From positions 1 through 56,035 of the forward strand of contig JAQCFG010000004.1 of assembly GCA_027618255.1 (NCBI GenBank): 56,035 bases of DNA. The letters are read 5' to 3'. The DNA is from Cyanobacteriota bacterium. GTDB taxonomy: Bacteria > Cyanobacteriota > Vampirovibrionia > LMEP-6097. Made by a program: the position numbers and the translations under genes. The notes under the pieces are model-generated. The model saw only the letters and a program-made list of their open reading frames with translations, was not told the DNA's origin and searched no databases. Position 1 is the first letter of the stretch; each line of letters starts with the position of its first letter. Positions 18,430 through 27,276 of the stretch are shown here, one piece after another.

Positions 18430-19215
18430 TCAGCTAAAGAATTGCAATTCAAGTCTCAGTCCAATAATACCTGCAACCGAAGCAGCGACTATACCACGAG
18501 GTCCAAACCAACCTATCAATAATCTCTCTTCAAATTTCATATCGCTTGCAACAGTAGCGAGCATAATAGAAACCAATCTAATAACAAAAACAACCAGAAA
18601 AATGACACTCCGCCTGAAAATTCCTACTCCCCGCTGCAAGCAGACGGGGTATCTACGGAATTTTCTGCCCTTCGGGCACCGGCTACGCGTCGTTCATCGC
18701 GCAGCTCATCCCCGAAGCAACTTGTTTCCTCAATGATCTTCGTTTCAAAGCCGAATAAGCTTCGGGGTATTCGCCTTGCTCAGAATAAAAACTAGATGTC
18801 TCCAACTAAGCATTTGCAAAATCTCAAAATTGATACTTGCGGAAAGCAGTATAAACACTAGTGAAACAGAGAAAATACTAATTGACTCTTTAAACTTTTT
18901 TAGATCTGTTAAAACCAACATTTGTTTATTCGCAAAATACATACCAAGTAGGGTTACAGCCAATAGTCCTAAACCGTTTTGAACTTGTTTTGAAATTATA
19001 AATATAAGCAAGATCGTAGCTAAAGCTATCAAAATCACATCAGAAGCGGATCTTACGCCACTATAAGTTATATATTGATAGACTATCGCTGTAATCAAAA
19101 CTCCCAAGGGATCATTGATAATTGCTTCCCATTTAAGATATTGACTTAGTTTTTTGGGTAGATTCGCTTGCCTTACTTTCGCAAAGAGTCTAATAGGTAA
19201 CCAAATTACCAGCAA
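18430..19215 (-). pseudogene. Na+/H+ antiporter (CPA1/NhaP-like) remnant
   Basis: Middle and late parts of a CPA1 cation/proton exchanger. Upstream piece: LLVIWLPIRLFAKVRQ, INDPLGVLITAIVYQY and KESISIFSVSLVFILLSASI. Downstream piece: FVIRLVSIMLATVASDMKF and GWFGPRGIVAASVAGIIGLRL. A GC-rich palindromic repeat (about 18616-18779) interrupts the gene and brings in stops. The first 150-200 residues of the family are missing, where a decayed IS now lies. The frame also breaks near 18430; a second frame continues for about 20 codons with plausible antiporter C-terminal sequence. Not functional. Confidence 0.85.
18616..18779. repeat. GC-rich composite palindromic repeat inserted in the antiporter gene
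   Basis: A 50-base hairpin lies at 18616-18665: GAAAATTCC / GGAATTTTC outer stem and CCCCG / CGGGG inner stem around GCTGCAAGCAG. Further hairpins follow: GCCC-TTC-GGGC (18667-18677), and CCCCGAAGC pairing with GCTTCGGGG about 50 bases on. GC content far exceeds the flanks. On the minus strand it begins AGCAAGGCGAA, loosely like the 5' box of the long hairpin repeats. Exact boundaries are uncertain. Confidence 0.7.
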
Positions 19216-19390
19216 TTCTTGATTAAACTATTTTGAATGTAGATTTAGCTACAGCAATGATTCCTTAATTTTGTTTAATCAATAATTATTGCTAATCTCA
19301 AGGATTTTCAACAGTTAGAGTCTAGAATTTTCAAAAAATACGTGCAAAATCAACAGAGCAATCGCCCTGCAAAGAAATCAGCGCATAGCC
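19216..19390. other. 175-base gap between antiporter remnant and IS remnant
   Basis: AT-rich, with no gene. It contains GTTTAATCAA followed by ATTGCTAAT on the plus strand, an imperfect inverted copy of the antiporter breakpoint sequence near 19215-19240. This may be a scar of rearrangement. No clear IS terminal repeat was found. Confidence 0.35.
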
Positions 19391-20743
19391 TTATGAGCTG
19401 TTTGCAACGAGTGTTCCAGAAACTGGATCATATCTAATCTCAGGAGGATTCAGTAAGTATTTCAGTAAGTCCTCTAGCTCAAGAAATAAAATATTACGGA
19501 TAGCAGCTCGAATTGAATCCCAGAAATTTTTCTTTGTTTCTTTTTTCTCTCTAAGTTGTCGATATTGTTCGTCACCAAGTTCATGGGCTTGATGATATAA
19601 ATGAGCTAGTAGAGTAAGCTGAAAAAAATTAAATGCTAAATTATCTTCTCCATGTCCATAATTATGCTCAAGCTCATAATCATGATTCTTTAAAATATTA
19701 AATCCTTCATTCTCGACTTTCCATCTACTACGAGCTACTGCTACTAAATTTACGATATCTTCTTCAGCAAGCTCTAAATTCGTTACCCAGGTATTCTTGT
19801 AAGTTATCGTGCGAGTCTTTAAATCTGTAATAGTAAGACCAATGTAATTAGCATTAGTGGTCTCACCTGTTTTCTTGAAAGCAATCTCTGACGACCATTC
19901 ATAGCGATAAAGTTTACCATTCTTGTTGATCTCTATTGTTTGAATTCTTCCTGCTTCTCTCCGTCTTTCTACTTCTTCTAAAAATCCTTTGTTGTAATCT
20001 GGACTAACAACCAGCATGAAATCATATTCATTCTCGGTTATCAAATCAATAAGAGTTTGCTTTGCGTACAAGCCATCTCCAAGAATAATCAAGCGATAAT
20101 CTGGATAGTATTTTTTGAGTTTTGGAATCAATCTTTTAGAAGCATTGATCTCACAATCTTATTTTTTCTTTCCGTCCTCATTTCTGATTTCCTCTGGCAT
20201 TAAAGGCAGTACCTCTTTGAGTTTTGGATTAACAATCGCTGGCACTAATACTTGATGAGAATAGCTTGTTGTTTTGTTGCGATGATTTTTGGTTAGACAA
20301 TGCTTGCAATGCACCTTCCCAGAGCAATGATATTGAGATCCATCTATTAAACACAAATACTTACCATTGATTGAGAATTTTTTTAGTTCACCTGAGCTAT
20401 TCAGCTTGCTGATTATGTTTGAGAATATTGGTGCAAAAGTATTAGGATTAATTTTATCAAGCATTGTTCTCAAGGTTGAGTCTGATGGAATATTTTTCAC
20501 TCCAAATAAATTTCTCAAATTGGAACTTTGATGTTCGTCTTCCATTTTTCTTTGGAACTGCAACATTGATGCGTCTTGAAAAAACATCATTGCAAAATTT
20601 GAGATCACGCAATCTGAGATTCTGTAATCAATTCGTGTTTGGTCTCGAGAATCCTGACTATTAAGATGTTCTATTACTTCTTTAACTGAGTTTAAAAGAG
20701 ACTGAAATCCAACTAAATTTTTGAGGCTCATACCTCTATTCAC
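19391..20743 (-). mobile_element. Decayed insertion sequence, DDE (IS4-type) transposase with in-frame TAA
   Basis: One transposase of about 450 codons on the minus strand, split by a single in-frame TAA (20161-20159). DDE landmarks are present: first Asp in CLIDGSQYH, second Asp in IILGDGLYAK, and Glu in SRWKVENEGFNILK. The segment around the stop reads EDGKKK-stop-DCEINASKRL. The expected residue after KKK is polar, and CAA to TAA would explain it. The C-terminal HNYGHGEDNLAFNFFQLTLLAH is typical of the group. The real start is probably MSLKNLVGF (20731). Terminal inverted repeats and target duplications were not identified. Confidence 0.8.
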
Positions 20744-20788
20744 ACATCTAGCTTCATAGTTGGCCAGACCTACATCCGTAAGAGTCCG

Positions 20789-23700
20789 CTAGTTGAGAAT
20801 ATTCTCATTAAGAATTGCTGCCAAATTACGAGATCCTATTATTCTCTTATACATTTTTTCATTATAGTCTTCTAGCATTCGCTTAGCAGCAAACTCAACA
20901 CCATACCTAGCAATAGAGGCTTTCATCATTTTAACCCAATCGTTTGGTATGCCATTTCCATCCTGTCCATAATAAAGCGGAAGAATCTTACTTTCTAAAA
21001 TATCATAAATCTCCTGAGATTCTTTTTGATTCATCTCACCAAGGTTGACTGATTCAATAGGAGTAATGGTGAAGCCAGCTTTGGGATCTTGCCCTTCATG
21101 CCACCAACCATCTGGCAATGAGAAGTTTAGGACTCCATTCATCGCAGCTTTCATTCCACTAGTACCACAAGCTTCTTTACCGAGAATCGGCGTATTGAGC
21201 CAAAGATCAACACCTTGAGTCATAAGAGCTCCCCAGTACATATTATAATTTTCCAAAAGAATAATTCGACCATAGAATTCTTCTTCAAGCATTGTTTCAT
21301 AGATACTATGTATCAAATCCTTACCAACTCCATCAGCAGGATGTGCTTTGCCGGCAAAAACGATAGTAGCTGGTTTGTCACCACTGTTCAATATCTTTCT
21401 GAGTCGATCTTTGTCTGCCAAAAGCAAATCAGCTCTTTTATAAGAGGCAAATCTTCTAGCAAAGCCAATCAGTAAGCTATCTGTATCCAGTTTATCCGTG
21501 ATAGTTTTGATCACACTCATTCCTATACCTTTGCGAGTATATTCATCAAGTATCTTGATTTTAAGTTCATCAATAAAGGTCTGTTTTTGATTTTGATGTT
21601 TTTGCCATATGACTTCATTCGGTAATTCAGTGACATGGGGATCCGAAAATAAACCCTTAATCTCCTTACCCATCCAAGTATCAACATGTACGCCATTAGT
21701 CACGTGACGAATAAAGCTTTCTTCAGGCACGATATGTTTCCACATATCACGACTAACTTCCCCATGCAATGCAGATACCGCATTTGCCATTATCGAAATT
21801 CTAAGTGCTAATATCGTCATGGAAAATTCTTGAGAGCCAGGTTCTGACAAACCTAGCTCAATAAATTTATCAAGAGATACGTGCATGGTATTAAAGAAAT
21901 CACCAAAGGCATTCCTGATCAAGCTCAAATCAAACGCTTCATTACCGGCTGGTACAGGCGTGTGTGTGGTAAACATCGTATTAGATTTAATGGCTTCAAT
22001 TGCAGTATCCAAAGAATAACCCTGTTGAGTTAATCTACGGATAAGTTCCACTGACATAAAAGCACAATGCCCTTCATTTAAATGATATACAGCAGAGTCA
22101 ATATTAAGCACATCTTTAAGTAACCTAATTCCAGCAATTCCAACAAGCATCTCCTGTTGGATCCTAGTTTCGCGGTCACTGGTATAGAGCTTAGAACATA
22201 TTGCTCGATCTTTCGCTGAATTTTCATGAATATCAGTATCAAACAAGAAAAGAGGGATTCTACCAACATGAGCAACTATCACTCTTGCCCAAACTTTACG
22301 TCCGGGAAATTCTACCGGTATTTTAACAGGTTCTCCAAATTGATTAAGCAATAATTTAAGAGGCAAAGTACTCCAATCCAAGTGAGGATAGTGCTCAACT
22401 TGCTTACCTTCACCATTAATCTCCTGGATATAGTAACCATTATTATAAAAAAGACCGATGCCAACCATATTCAAAGCCATATCTGAAGCTGCTTTGATGT
22501 GATCACCTGATAAAATTCCTAAACCACCAGAATAAATAGGCAAACATTCATGTATACCATACTCCATAGAAAAATAACTAATTACAGGTTTAGATCTATC
22601 AACTAATTCATGAACAAAAACTGAGCCCATATAATCCTTGAACTGTTTGTGAACAGACTTATACTGAAGCATAAATTCTTCATCAGCTTGTAACTCATGC
22701 AACTCAGCATAAGGCACGCTTTTGAGTAGCTTCACTGGATTATGATCAAAGTATTTCCAAAGATTGGGGCTAATAGATTTCAACATTGCCTTCGCTTCGT
22801 CATTCCATGACCACCAAAGATTCTGAACTATTGAATTCAAACCAGTAAGTTTCTCTGGCAAATCAATTTTGAGTTCTAAACAATGCAATGAAGGATTATT
22901 GGACCCCAATGTACAGTAACCATCCCTAAGCGGATTATTATTCATCAAATGCTGATCCTTACAAGCTAATGATCTATGATGTCCTTTTGCCAGTGCAATA
23001 TCATAAGCTGAGACATAATTATGATAGATCTCACTCCAGTCAATAATTTCAGCAAGTTGCTCTGTCATTTTCAGGAGTTTAGCTTTATCACCGAGTCCTG
23101 TAAATAATGCCCTTTCTAAGATCTCAGACAACAAAGAAATAGCTTCATCATCAGCTCTATTTCTCCGATGTACCACTTTAACAAGTGTATCCCAGTCGTC
23201 ATCCAAGGTTTCAATCCAATGACCAAAGCCAGACAGATCAGAAGTTACCGTAGGTACCCCCATAGCAATGCTTTCAAGCGGCGTATAACCCCATGGTTCA
23301 TAGAATGACGGAAATAAACTAAGATCGACACATTGTAAAATATCATTGTAAGGAATATCCAAGATACCATCAGCACCATCAAAATACAATGTTGAAAAAA
23401 CAACTTTGACAGGTGAAGCCTTTTCATCCAAACTCAATCGCTTACAAGTATTAATGATAGCGTCATGCTCTGGTTGATAAACCGAATTAAGCGCTATCGG
23501 ATTTTTGGAAGAGTCTTCAGGTCTATTCCATTCATTGACATTAGCTTTGCCGTGATCAGCTGCAACAGCAAACAATACTAATACCGGAGGAATATCATTG
23601 CCTTTTCTTTTTTTGATGTCAGCGAGTGCCTCTAGAATAAGGTCATAGCCTTTATTTCTATATTCATAACGTCCCGAGCTTAACCAAATCTGTGTATTAC

Positions 23701-24583
23701 CTGGCAATTGCTCTTCCAAAAATGCAGAACAAGTCTCTAATATCTTTGCTCTAGTTGCAGCAATGGTTTTTTTATCGTACTTTGGTAGATCCTTAAAGTT
23801 CAAACCATTATAAACAACCATATCTGGCTTTTGACCCAAAACTAAATATGCTTCTCTACTAGTGAATTCACTAACGGTTGTAAAACAATCAGCTGCCTTG
23901 GCTGCTGCTGCTTCAAGTGAGTGTTTACTTTTGACTCCACGTTCATGTGCCTTCTGGTTAACATTTTGAGAGAGTTCCATTTCATGGTAATAAAAAGGAT
24001 TAGTATGCGCTATCGCTCTACCCAAGACTGTTGCGTGAGTAGTAAAGACGGTACCTACTCGCGGTAGATTCGTTTCTAAATAAAGTATCCCTGCTCCGCA
24101 AATCCATTCATGAAAATGTGCAACTGCATGATCCTTATATTCATCAAGTTTGTTTTTAACTATAAGTTCAATCGCTTCACCGCAGGCAGTAGAAAAAAGT
24201 ACAGGTTCGATATAATCCCAACCACCTTCATAAGAATCTACTCCATAATGCTGCCAACCAGAATAAAGCAGCTTGTCTATATTAAATCTCTCAATAAAAC
24301 CACCAAGCAAAATTAGTGGCGGCTTACCAGCCACATCCCATCTACCTATTCTTGTTTTGATCCCGGCACCATCTAAGATAGCCTTGATCTCCTTGAGAGA
24401 TTTTTGCTCATCAGCTTCCATATCAACTTCAAGGAATTCATGAGTTTGTCCCAAATCTGGACCTAGAGTGAAATAAGCATCACCATACTCCTTTAATGCT
24501 TCTTCAACCTTGGTTGATATAACAGTATGAATGCCTCCAACTTTATTGCAAACTTCCCAACTTATTTCAAATACATACTGCAT
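20789..24583 (-). CDS. Fused glycogen synthase (GT3) - alpha-glucan phosphorylase (GT35)
   Basis: 1264 residues. The N-terminal half (about 1-550) is a GT3 glycogen synthase: FEISWEVCNKVGGIHTVI, TVFTTHATVLGRAI, LSSGRYEYRNKGYDLILEAL and FPSFYEPWGYTPLES. A DUF3417-like linker (LTGLNSIVQNLWWSWN, near 580) leads into a GT35 phosphorylase: YFSMEYGIHECLPIYSGGLG, TTHTPVPAGNEAF, and PLP-lysine region GTSGMKAAMNGVLNFS. Fusions of this type are known from Bacteroidetes. One polypeptide would both extend and phosphorolyse alpha-1,4-glucan, presumably under separate control. Start ATG with Shine-Dalgarno GAGGAAA inside the end of the GH57 gene (17-base overlap). Confidence 0.93.
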   Translation of the reverse strand: MQYVFEISWEVCNKVGGIHTVISTKVEEALKEYGDAYFTLGPDLGQTHEFLEVDMEADEQKSLKEIKAILDGAGIKTRIGRWDVAGKPPLILLGGFIERFNIDKLLYSGWQHYGVDSYEGGWDYIEPVLFSTACGEAIELIVKNKLDEYKDHAVAHFHEWICGAGILYLETNLPRVGTVFTTHATVLGRAIAHTNPFYYHEMELSQNVNQKAHERGVKSKHSLEAAAAKAADCFTTVSEFTSREAYLVLGQKPDMVVYNGLNFKDLPKYDKKTIAATRAKILETCSAFLEEQLPGNTQIWLSSGRYEYRNKGYDLILEALADIKKRKGNDIPPVLVLFAVAADHGKANVNEWNRPEDSSKNPIALNSVYQPEHDAIINTCKRLSLDEKASPVKVVFSTLYFDGADGILDIPYNDILQCVDLSLFPSFYEPWGYTPLESIAMGVPTVTSDLSGFGHWIETLDDDWDTLVKVVHRRNRADDEAISLLSEILERALFTGLGDKAKLLKMTEQLAEIIDWSEIYHNYVSAYDIALAKGHHRSLACKDQHLMNNNPLRDGYCTLGSNNPSLHCLELKIDLPEKLTGLNSIVQNLWWSWNDEAKAMLKSISPNLWKYFDHNPVKLLKSVPYAELHELQADEEFMLQYKSVHKQFKDYMGSVFVHELVDRSKPVISYFSMEYGIHECLPIYSGGLGILSGDHIKAASDMALNMVGIGLFYNNGYYIQEINGEGKQVEHYPHLDWSTLPLKLLLNQFGEPVKIPVEFPGRKVWARVIVAHVGRIPLFLFDTDIHENSAKDRAICSKLYTSDRETRIQQEMLVGIAGIRLLKDVLNIDSAVYHLNEGHCAFMSVELIRRLTQQGYSLDTAIEAIKSNTMFTTHTPVPAGNEAFDLSLIRNAFGDFFNTMHVSLDKFIELGLSEPGSQEFSMTILALRISIMANAVSALHGEVSRDMWKHIVPEESFIRHVTNGVHVDTWMGKEIKGLFSDPHVTELPNEVIWQKHQNQKQTFIDELKIKILDEYTRKGIGMSVIKTITDKLDTDSLLIGFARRFASYKRADLLLADKDRLRKILNSGDKPATIVFAGKAHPADGVGKDLIHSIYETMLEEEFYGRIILLENYNMYWGALMTQGVDLWLNTPILGKEACGTSGMKAAMNGVLNFSLPDGWWHEGQDPKAGFTITPIESVNLGEMNQKESQEIYDILESKILPLYYGQDGNGIPNDWVKMMKASIARYGVEFAAKRMLEDYNEKMYKRIIGSRNLAAILNENILN

Positions 24584-25778
24584 GATTTTTCCTCGTTATT
24601 TCTTCTACTAGAGTTTCCTCAAAATCTCTCAAAATATTTTGATAATTTATATAAGCCTCATAGGGGCTTTCGTATGGATTAAAATACTTGTGCACATCCC
24701 CGTCAGAGAACCACTTAGTACACATATAATAAAAATGGTCAGATGTTTGTAAAGATCTCCAGGTATTTAATAAATCCTTATTACCTGTTTGATATACCTG
24801 ATCTTGCAAAGCAAAAACTGCATCAAGCGCATCCTCTTGCAAGTGATTGCCTTTCCATGCCGACAAATCTCTTTCCATATCCGCCCATGACATAAAATCT
24901 GGAACATCTAAAGTCCCCAAACCTGCATATTCCTTAGATACTTCTGAAGGTGTGCTAAATTTGAATTCTGGATGTTTAAAGATATAATCTGGCAAGACCT
25001 CCATGAAATTAAATATGCCCGTATCAGACCACTGATGTTCACCAAAAGTCTCATAATCCATAAATAGGTTAATTGTATTAGCCTTACCATCAAATTGATG
25101 TACCCAATTAGAGAATTTAGGCGCCGTAAGAGGGTGTTCTTCCCAAGCTCTGTTTGAAAACCTAAAAGCAATATCGTCTGCAAGACTATAGTTCCTTAAT
25201 AAGACTTTAATCTCAGAATTTGGTGGATGATAGACGAAATTGGCATTACGCCAATCAAGTATTTTATCAGCACCCTCAGCAAGTATTGTTTTGTAGCCCA
25301 GTTCCTCAACGGTCTTGGCAAGATCATTGTTGTAGATCAACTCGGTATTTCTAAAAGTCGTAGGACGTTGACCAAATTCCTGAAAAATCAATTCTCTATG
25401 TTGTTCAACTTGTTTTATAAACTCCTCTTTTGAATAGAGATAAGCCAAACTGTGATAATAGGTCTCTGATATTAATTCAACACAGCCAGTATCAACCAGT
25501 CGCTTAAAAGAATCGAGTGTTTCAGGACTATATTTTTTCATCTGTTCAATTGCAACACCCGTTATAGAGTAAGAGATACGGAATCTGCCTTGATGACGCT
25601 TAATCAGGCTGAGCATTAATTCATTTGTTGGTAGGTAGCACTTCGCTGCCACTTTTCTCATGATTGTTGAATTAGCTTCATCATCTTCATAAAGATGAGA
25701 GTTGCCAATATCAAAAATCGTATAGTTGCGCAAACGCTTGGGTTGATGAACTTGAAAATAAAAACAGATACTTGGCAT
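24567..25778 (-). CDS. Glycoside hydrolase family 57 alpha-amylase-like enzyme
   Basis: 403 residues. GH57 signatures are the N-terminal YFQVHQPKRLRNY, nucleophile Glu146 in TFRNTELIYNN, acid/base Asp241 in LFMDYETFGEHQW, and a conserved C-terminal helical part. It hydrolyses or rearranges alpha-glucans and is cytoplasmic (no signal peptide). A good Shine-Dalgarno AAGGAG precedes the start. It lies between the GT4 gene and the GT3-GT35 gene in one operon, with a 17-base overlap to the latter and 18 bases to the former, which supports a role in intracellular glycogen turnover. Confidence 0.93.
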   Translation of the reverse strand: MPSICFYFQVHQPKRLRNYTIFDIGNSHLYEDDEANSTIMRKVAAKCYLPTNELMLSLIKRHQGRFRISYSITGVAIEQMKKYSPETLDSFKRLVDTGCVELISETYYHSLAYLYSKEEFIKQVEQHRELIFQEFGQRPTTFRNTELIYNNDLAKTVEELGYKTILAEGADKILDWRNANFVYHPPNSEIKVLLRNYSLADDIAFRFSNRAWEEHPLTAPKFSNWVHQFDGKANTINLFMDYETFGEHQWSDTGIFNFMEVLPDYIFKHPEFKFSTPSEVSKEYAGLGTLDVPDFMSWADMERDLSAWKGNHLQEDALDAVFALQDQVYQTGNKDLLNTWRSLQTSDHFYYMCTKWFSDGDVHKYFNPYESPYEAYINYQNILRDFEETLVEEITRKNHAVCI

Positions 25779-25796
25779 TAGATTGATCTCCTTGGT

Positions 25797-27098
25797 TTAT
25801 AATAATGAGCTGTATAGCTCTATGACTTGCTTTGCAGAATTCTCCCACTGTATATTTTTTAGCTCTTCAGCTGCCTGAATATAAAGCTCTTTCTTTAACG
25901 CAGGATATCTAATCACGCCGCAAATCTTATTTGCAAGTTCATTAGTATCCCAAAAATTAACTTTGAGTGAATGAGACAAAACCTCTGCCACTCCTGATTG
26001 CTTAGAAATGATAACTGGAACATCAAACAAAACAGCCTCCAATGAAGATATACCAAAAGGCTCTGAGACGCTAGACATTACATAGACATCAGTCGAAGCG
26101 AATAATTCTTCTACTTCAGGTCTATCAAGAAATCCAGTAAAATGCACATTTCTTGATATTCTCAGTTGGGCAGCTCTTTCTATCAAACGGTTAATCATAT
26201 CTCCGGTACCAGCAATAATGAATCGTACAGTTGGATCTATTTTTAAAACCTTGGCAGCAGCTTCAAGAAAGTAATCTGGTCCTTTTTGAAAAGTTAATCT
26301 ACCCAAAAACAAGACTACTTTTTCATTTGGCTTTTTTTTGAATTTGAACTTGCTTTTGACTACTTTTGTTTTTGATACTGCGTTATGTACCACAACTATC
26401 TTCTCTGGATCTATATGATAATTATCAACAATATTTTTTTTGGTTAAATAACTAACTGCAATAATTTTGTCTGCAAGTTCTAAACCTCTCTTCTCAATAC
26501 CAAAAATATCAGGGTTGACATTCTTGCCACTTCTATCAGTTTCTAATGCGTGCACATGGTAGATAAGAGGTTTATTACTAACTGCCTTAGCTTCAATTCC
26601 TGCCATCACTGTAAGCCAATCATGGACATGGATGAAGTCATGTTCTACTTCCTTGGCAATAATTCCTGCAACGTAAGCATAACGCAATACTTCACTGATT
26701 AAATTTGGTCCATAATCACCAGAAACACCTAGCTTATAAAAATGATCTTTGTCCTGCAGATGATAATTTTGCTCTAGCAATTTTTCGATAAGCTTAACGT
26801 AGCTCAGTTCATTTAAGTAAGGACTCAAAGGGCTATCTATTTGATAAATTCTCGCAAGTTCGGAATAAGACTCTTCTTTTACTGTTTCAGCAATTGTGCT
26901 CTTGGTCTCAATATCATGACTACTAACCAGCTTAAGGTGTAAATCTGCTGCTGGTTGTGATTTTAATTTAGGTAAAACAAAAGTTATGTCAATTCCAGCT
27001 TGATTTAATGCCTTAGTTAGATCATAACAGGCAACACCAAGTCCTCCACTAATATGTGGAGGAAATTCCCAGCCATACATTAGTACCTTGTAACCCAT
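25797..27098 (-). CDS. GT4-family glycosyltransferase (glycogen synthase-like)
   Basis: 433 residues, GT-B fold. The N-terminal GWEFPPHISGGLGVACYDL is the ADP/UDP-sugar synthase-type glycine-rich loop. HVHDWLTVMAGIEA, VVHNAVS, FLGRLTFQKGPDYFLEAA and SSVSEPFGISSLEAVLF with the GT4 E-x7-E region follow. Likely an alpha-glucan or maltosyl synthase, given its place at the head of the glycogen operon. Shine-Dalgarno AAGGA is 9 bases before the ATG. The 178-base upstream gap is shared with the divergent debranching enzyme. Confidence 0.92.
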   Translation of the reverse strand: MGYKVLMYGWEFPPHISGGLGVACYDLTKALNQAGIDITFVLPKLKSQPAADLHLKLVSSHDIETKSTIAETVKEESYSELARIYQIDSPLSPYLNELSYVKLIEKLLEQNYHLQDKDHFYKLGVSGDYGPNLISEVLRYAYVAGIIAKEVEHDFIHVHDWLTVMAGIEAKAVSNKPLIYHVHALETDRSGKNVNPDIFGIEKRGLELADKIIAVSYLTKKNIVDNYHIDPEKIVVVHNAVSKTKVVKSKFKFKKKPNEKVVLFLGRLTFQKGPDYFLEAAAKVLKIDPTVRFIIAGTGDMINRLIERAAQLRISRNVHFTGFLDRPEVEELFASTDVYVMSSVSEPFGISSLEAVLFDVPVIISKQSGVAEVLSHSLKVNFWDTNELANKICGVIRYPALKKELYIQAAEELKNIQWENSAKQVIELYSSLL

Positions 27099-27276
27099 TT
27101 GACTTTATCCTTAACGCTAACAAGTATAACCTATCTAATCTTACTTAATGTTAAAGAAGTCAAAGATGAGCCGACAAACTAGCCAGAAGAACTGTCTGAT
27201 AAGAATCATCAAATAAAAACAAAATTGGTGATTTGAAAAGCTCACAAAAAGAGCTAAGTGCATATAGTATTAGTTT

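Noticed and set aside
15868-20161. Reassignment of TAG/TAA to glutamine
   Set aside because: tgt, mtnD and mtnC end in TAG and many genes end in TAA at the expected protein ends, so both act as normal stops.
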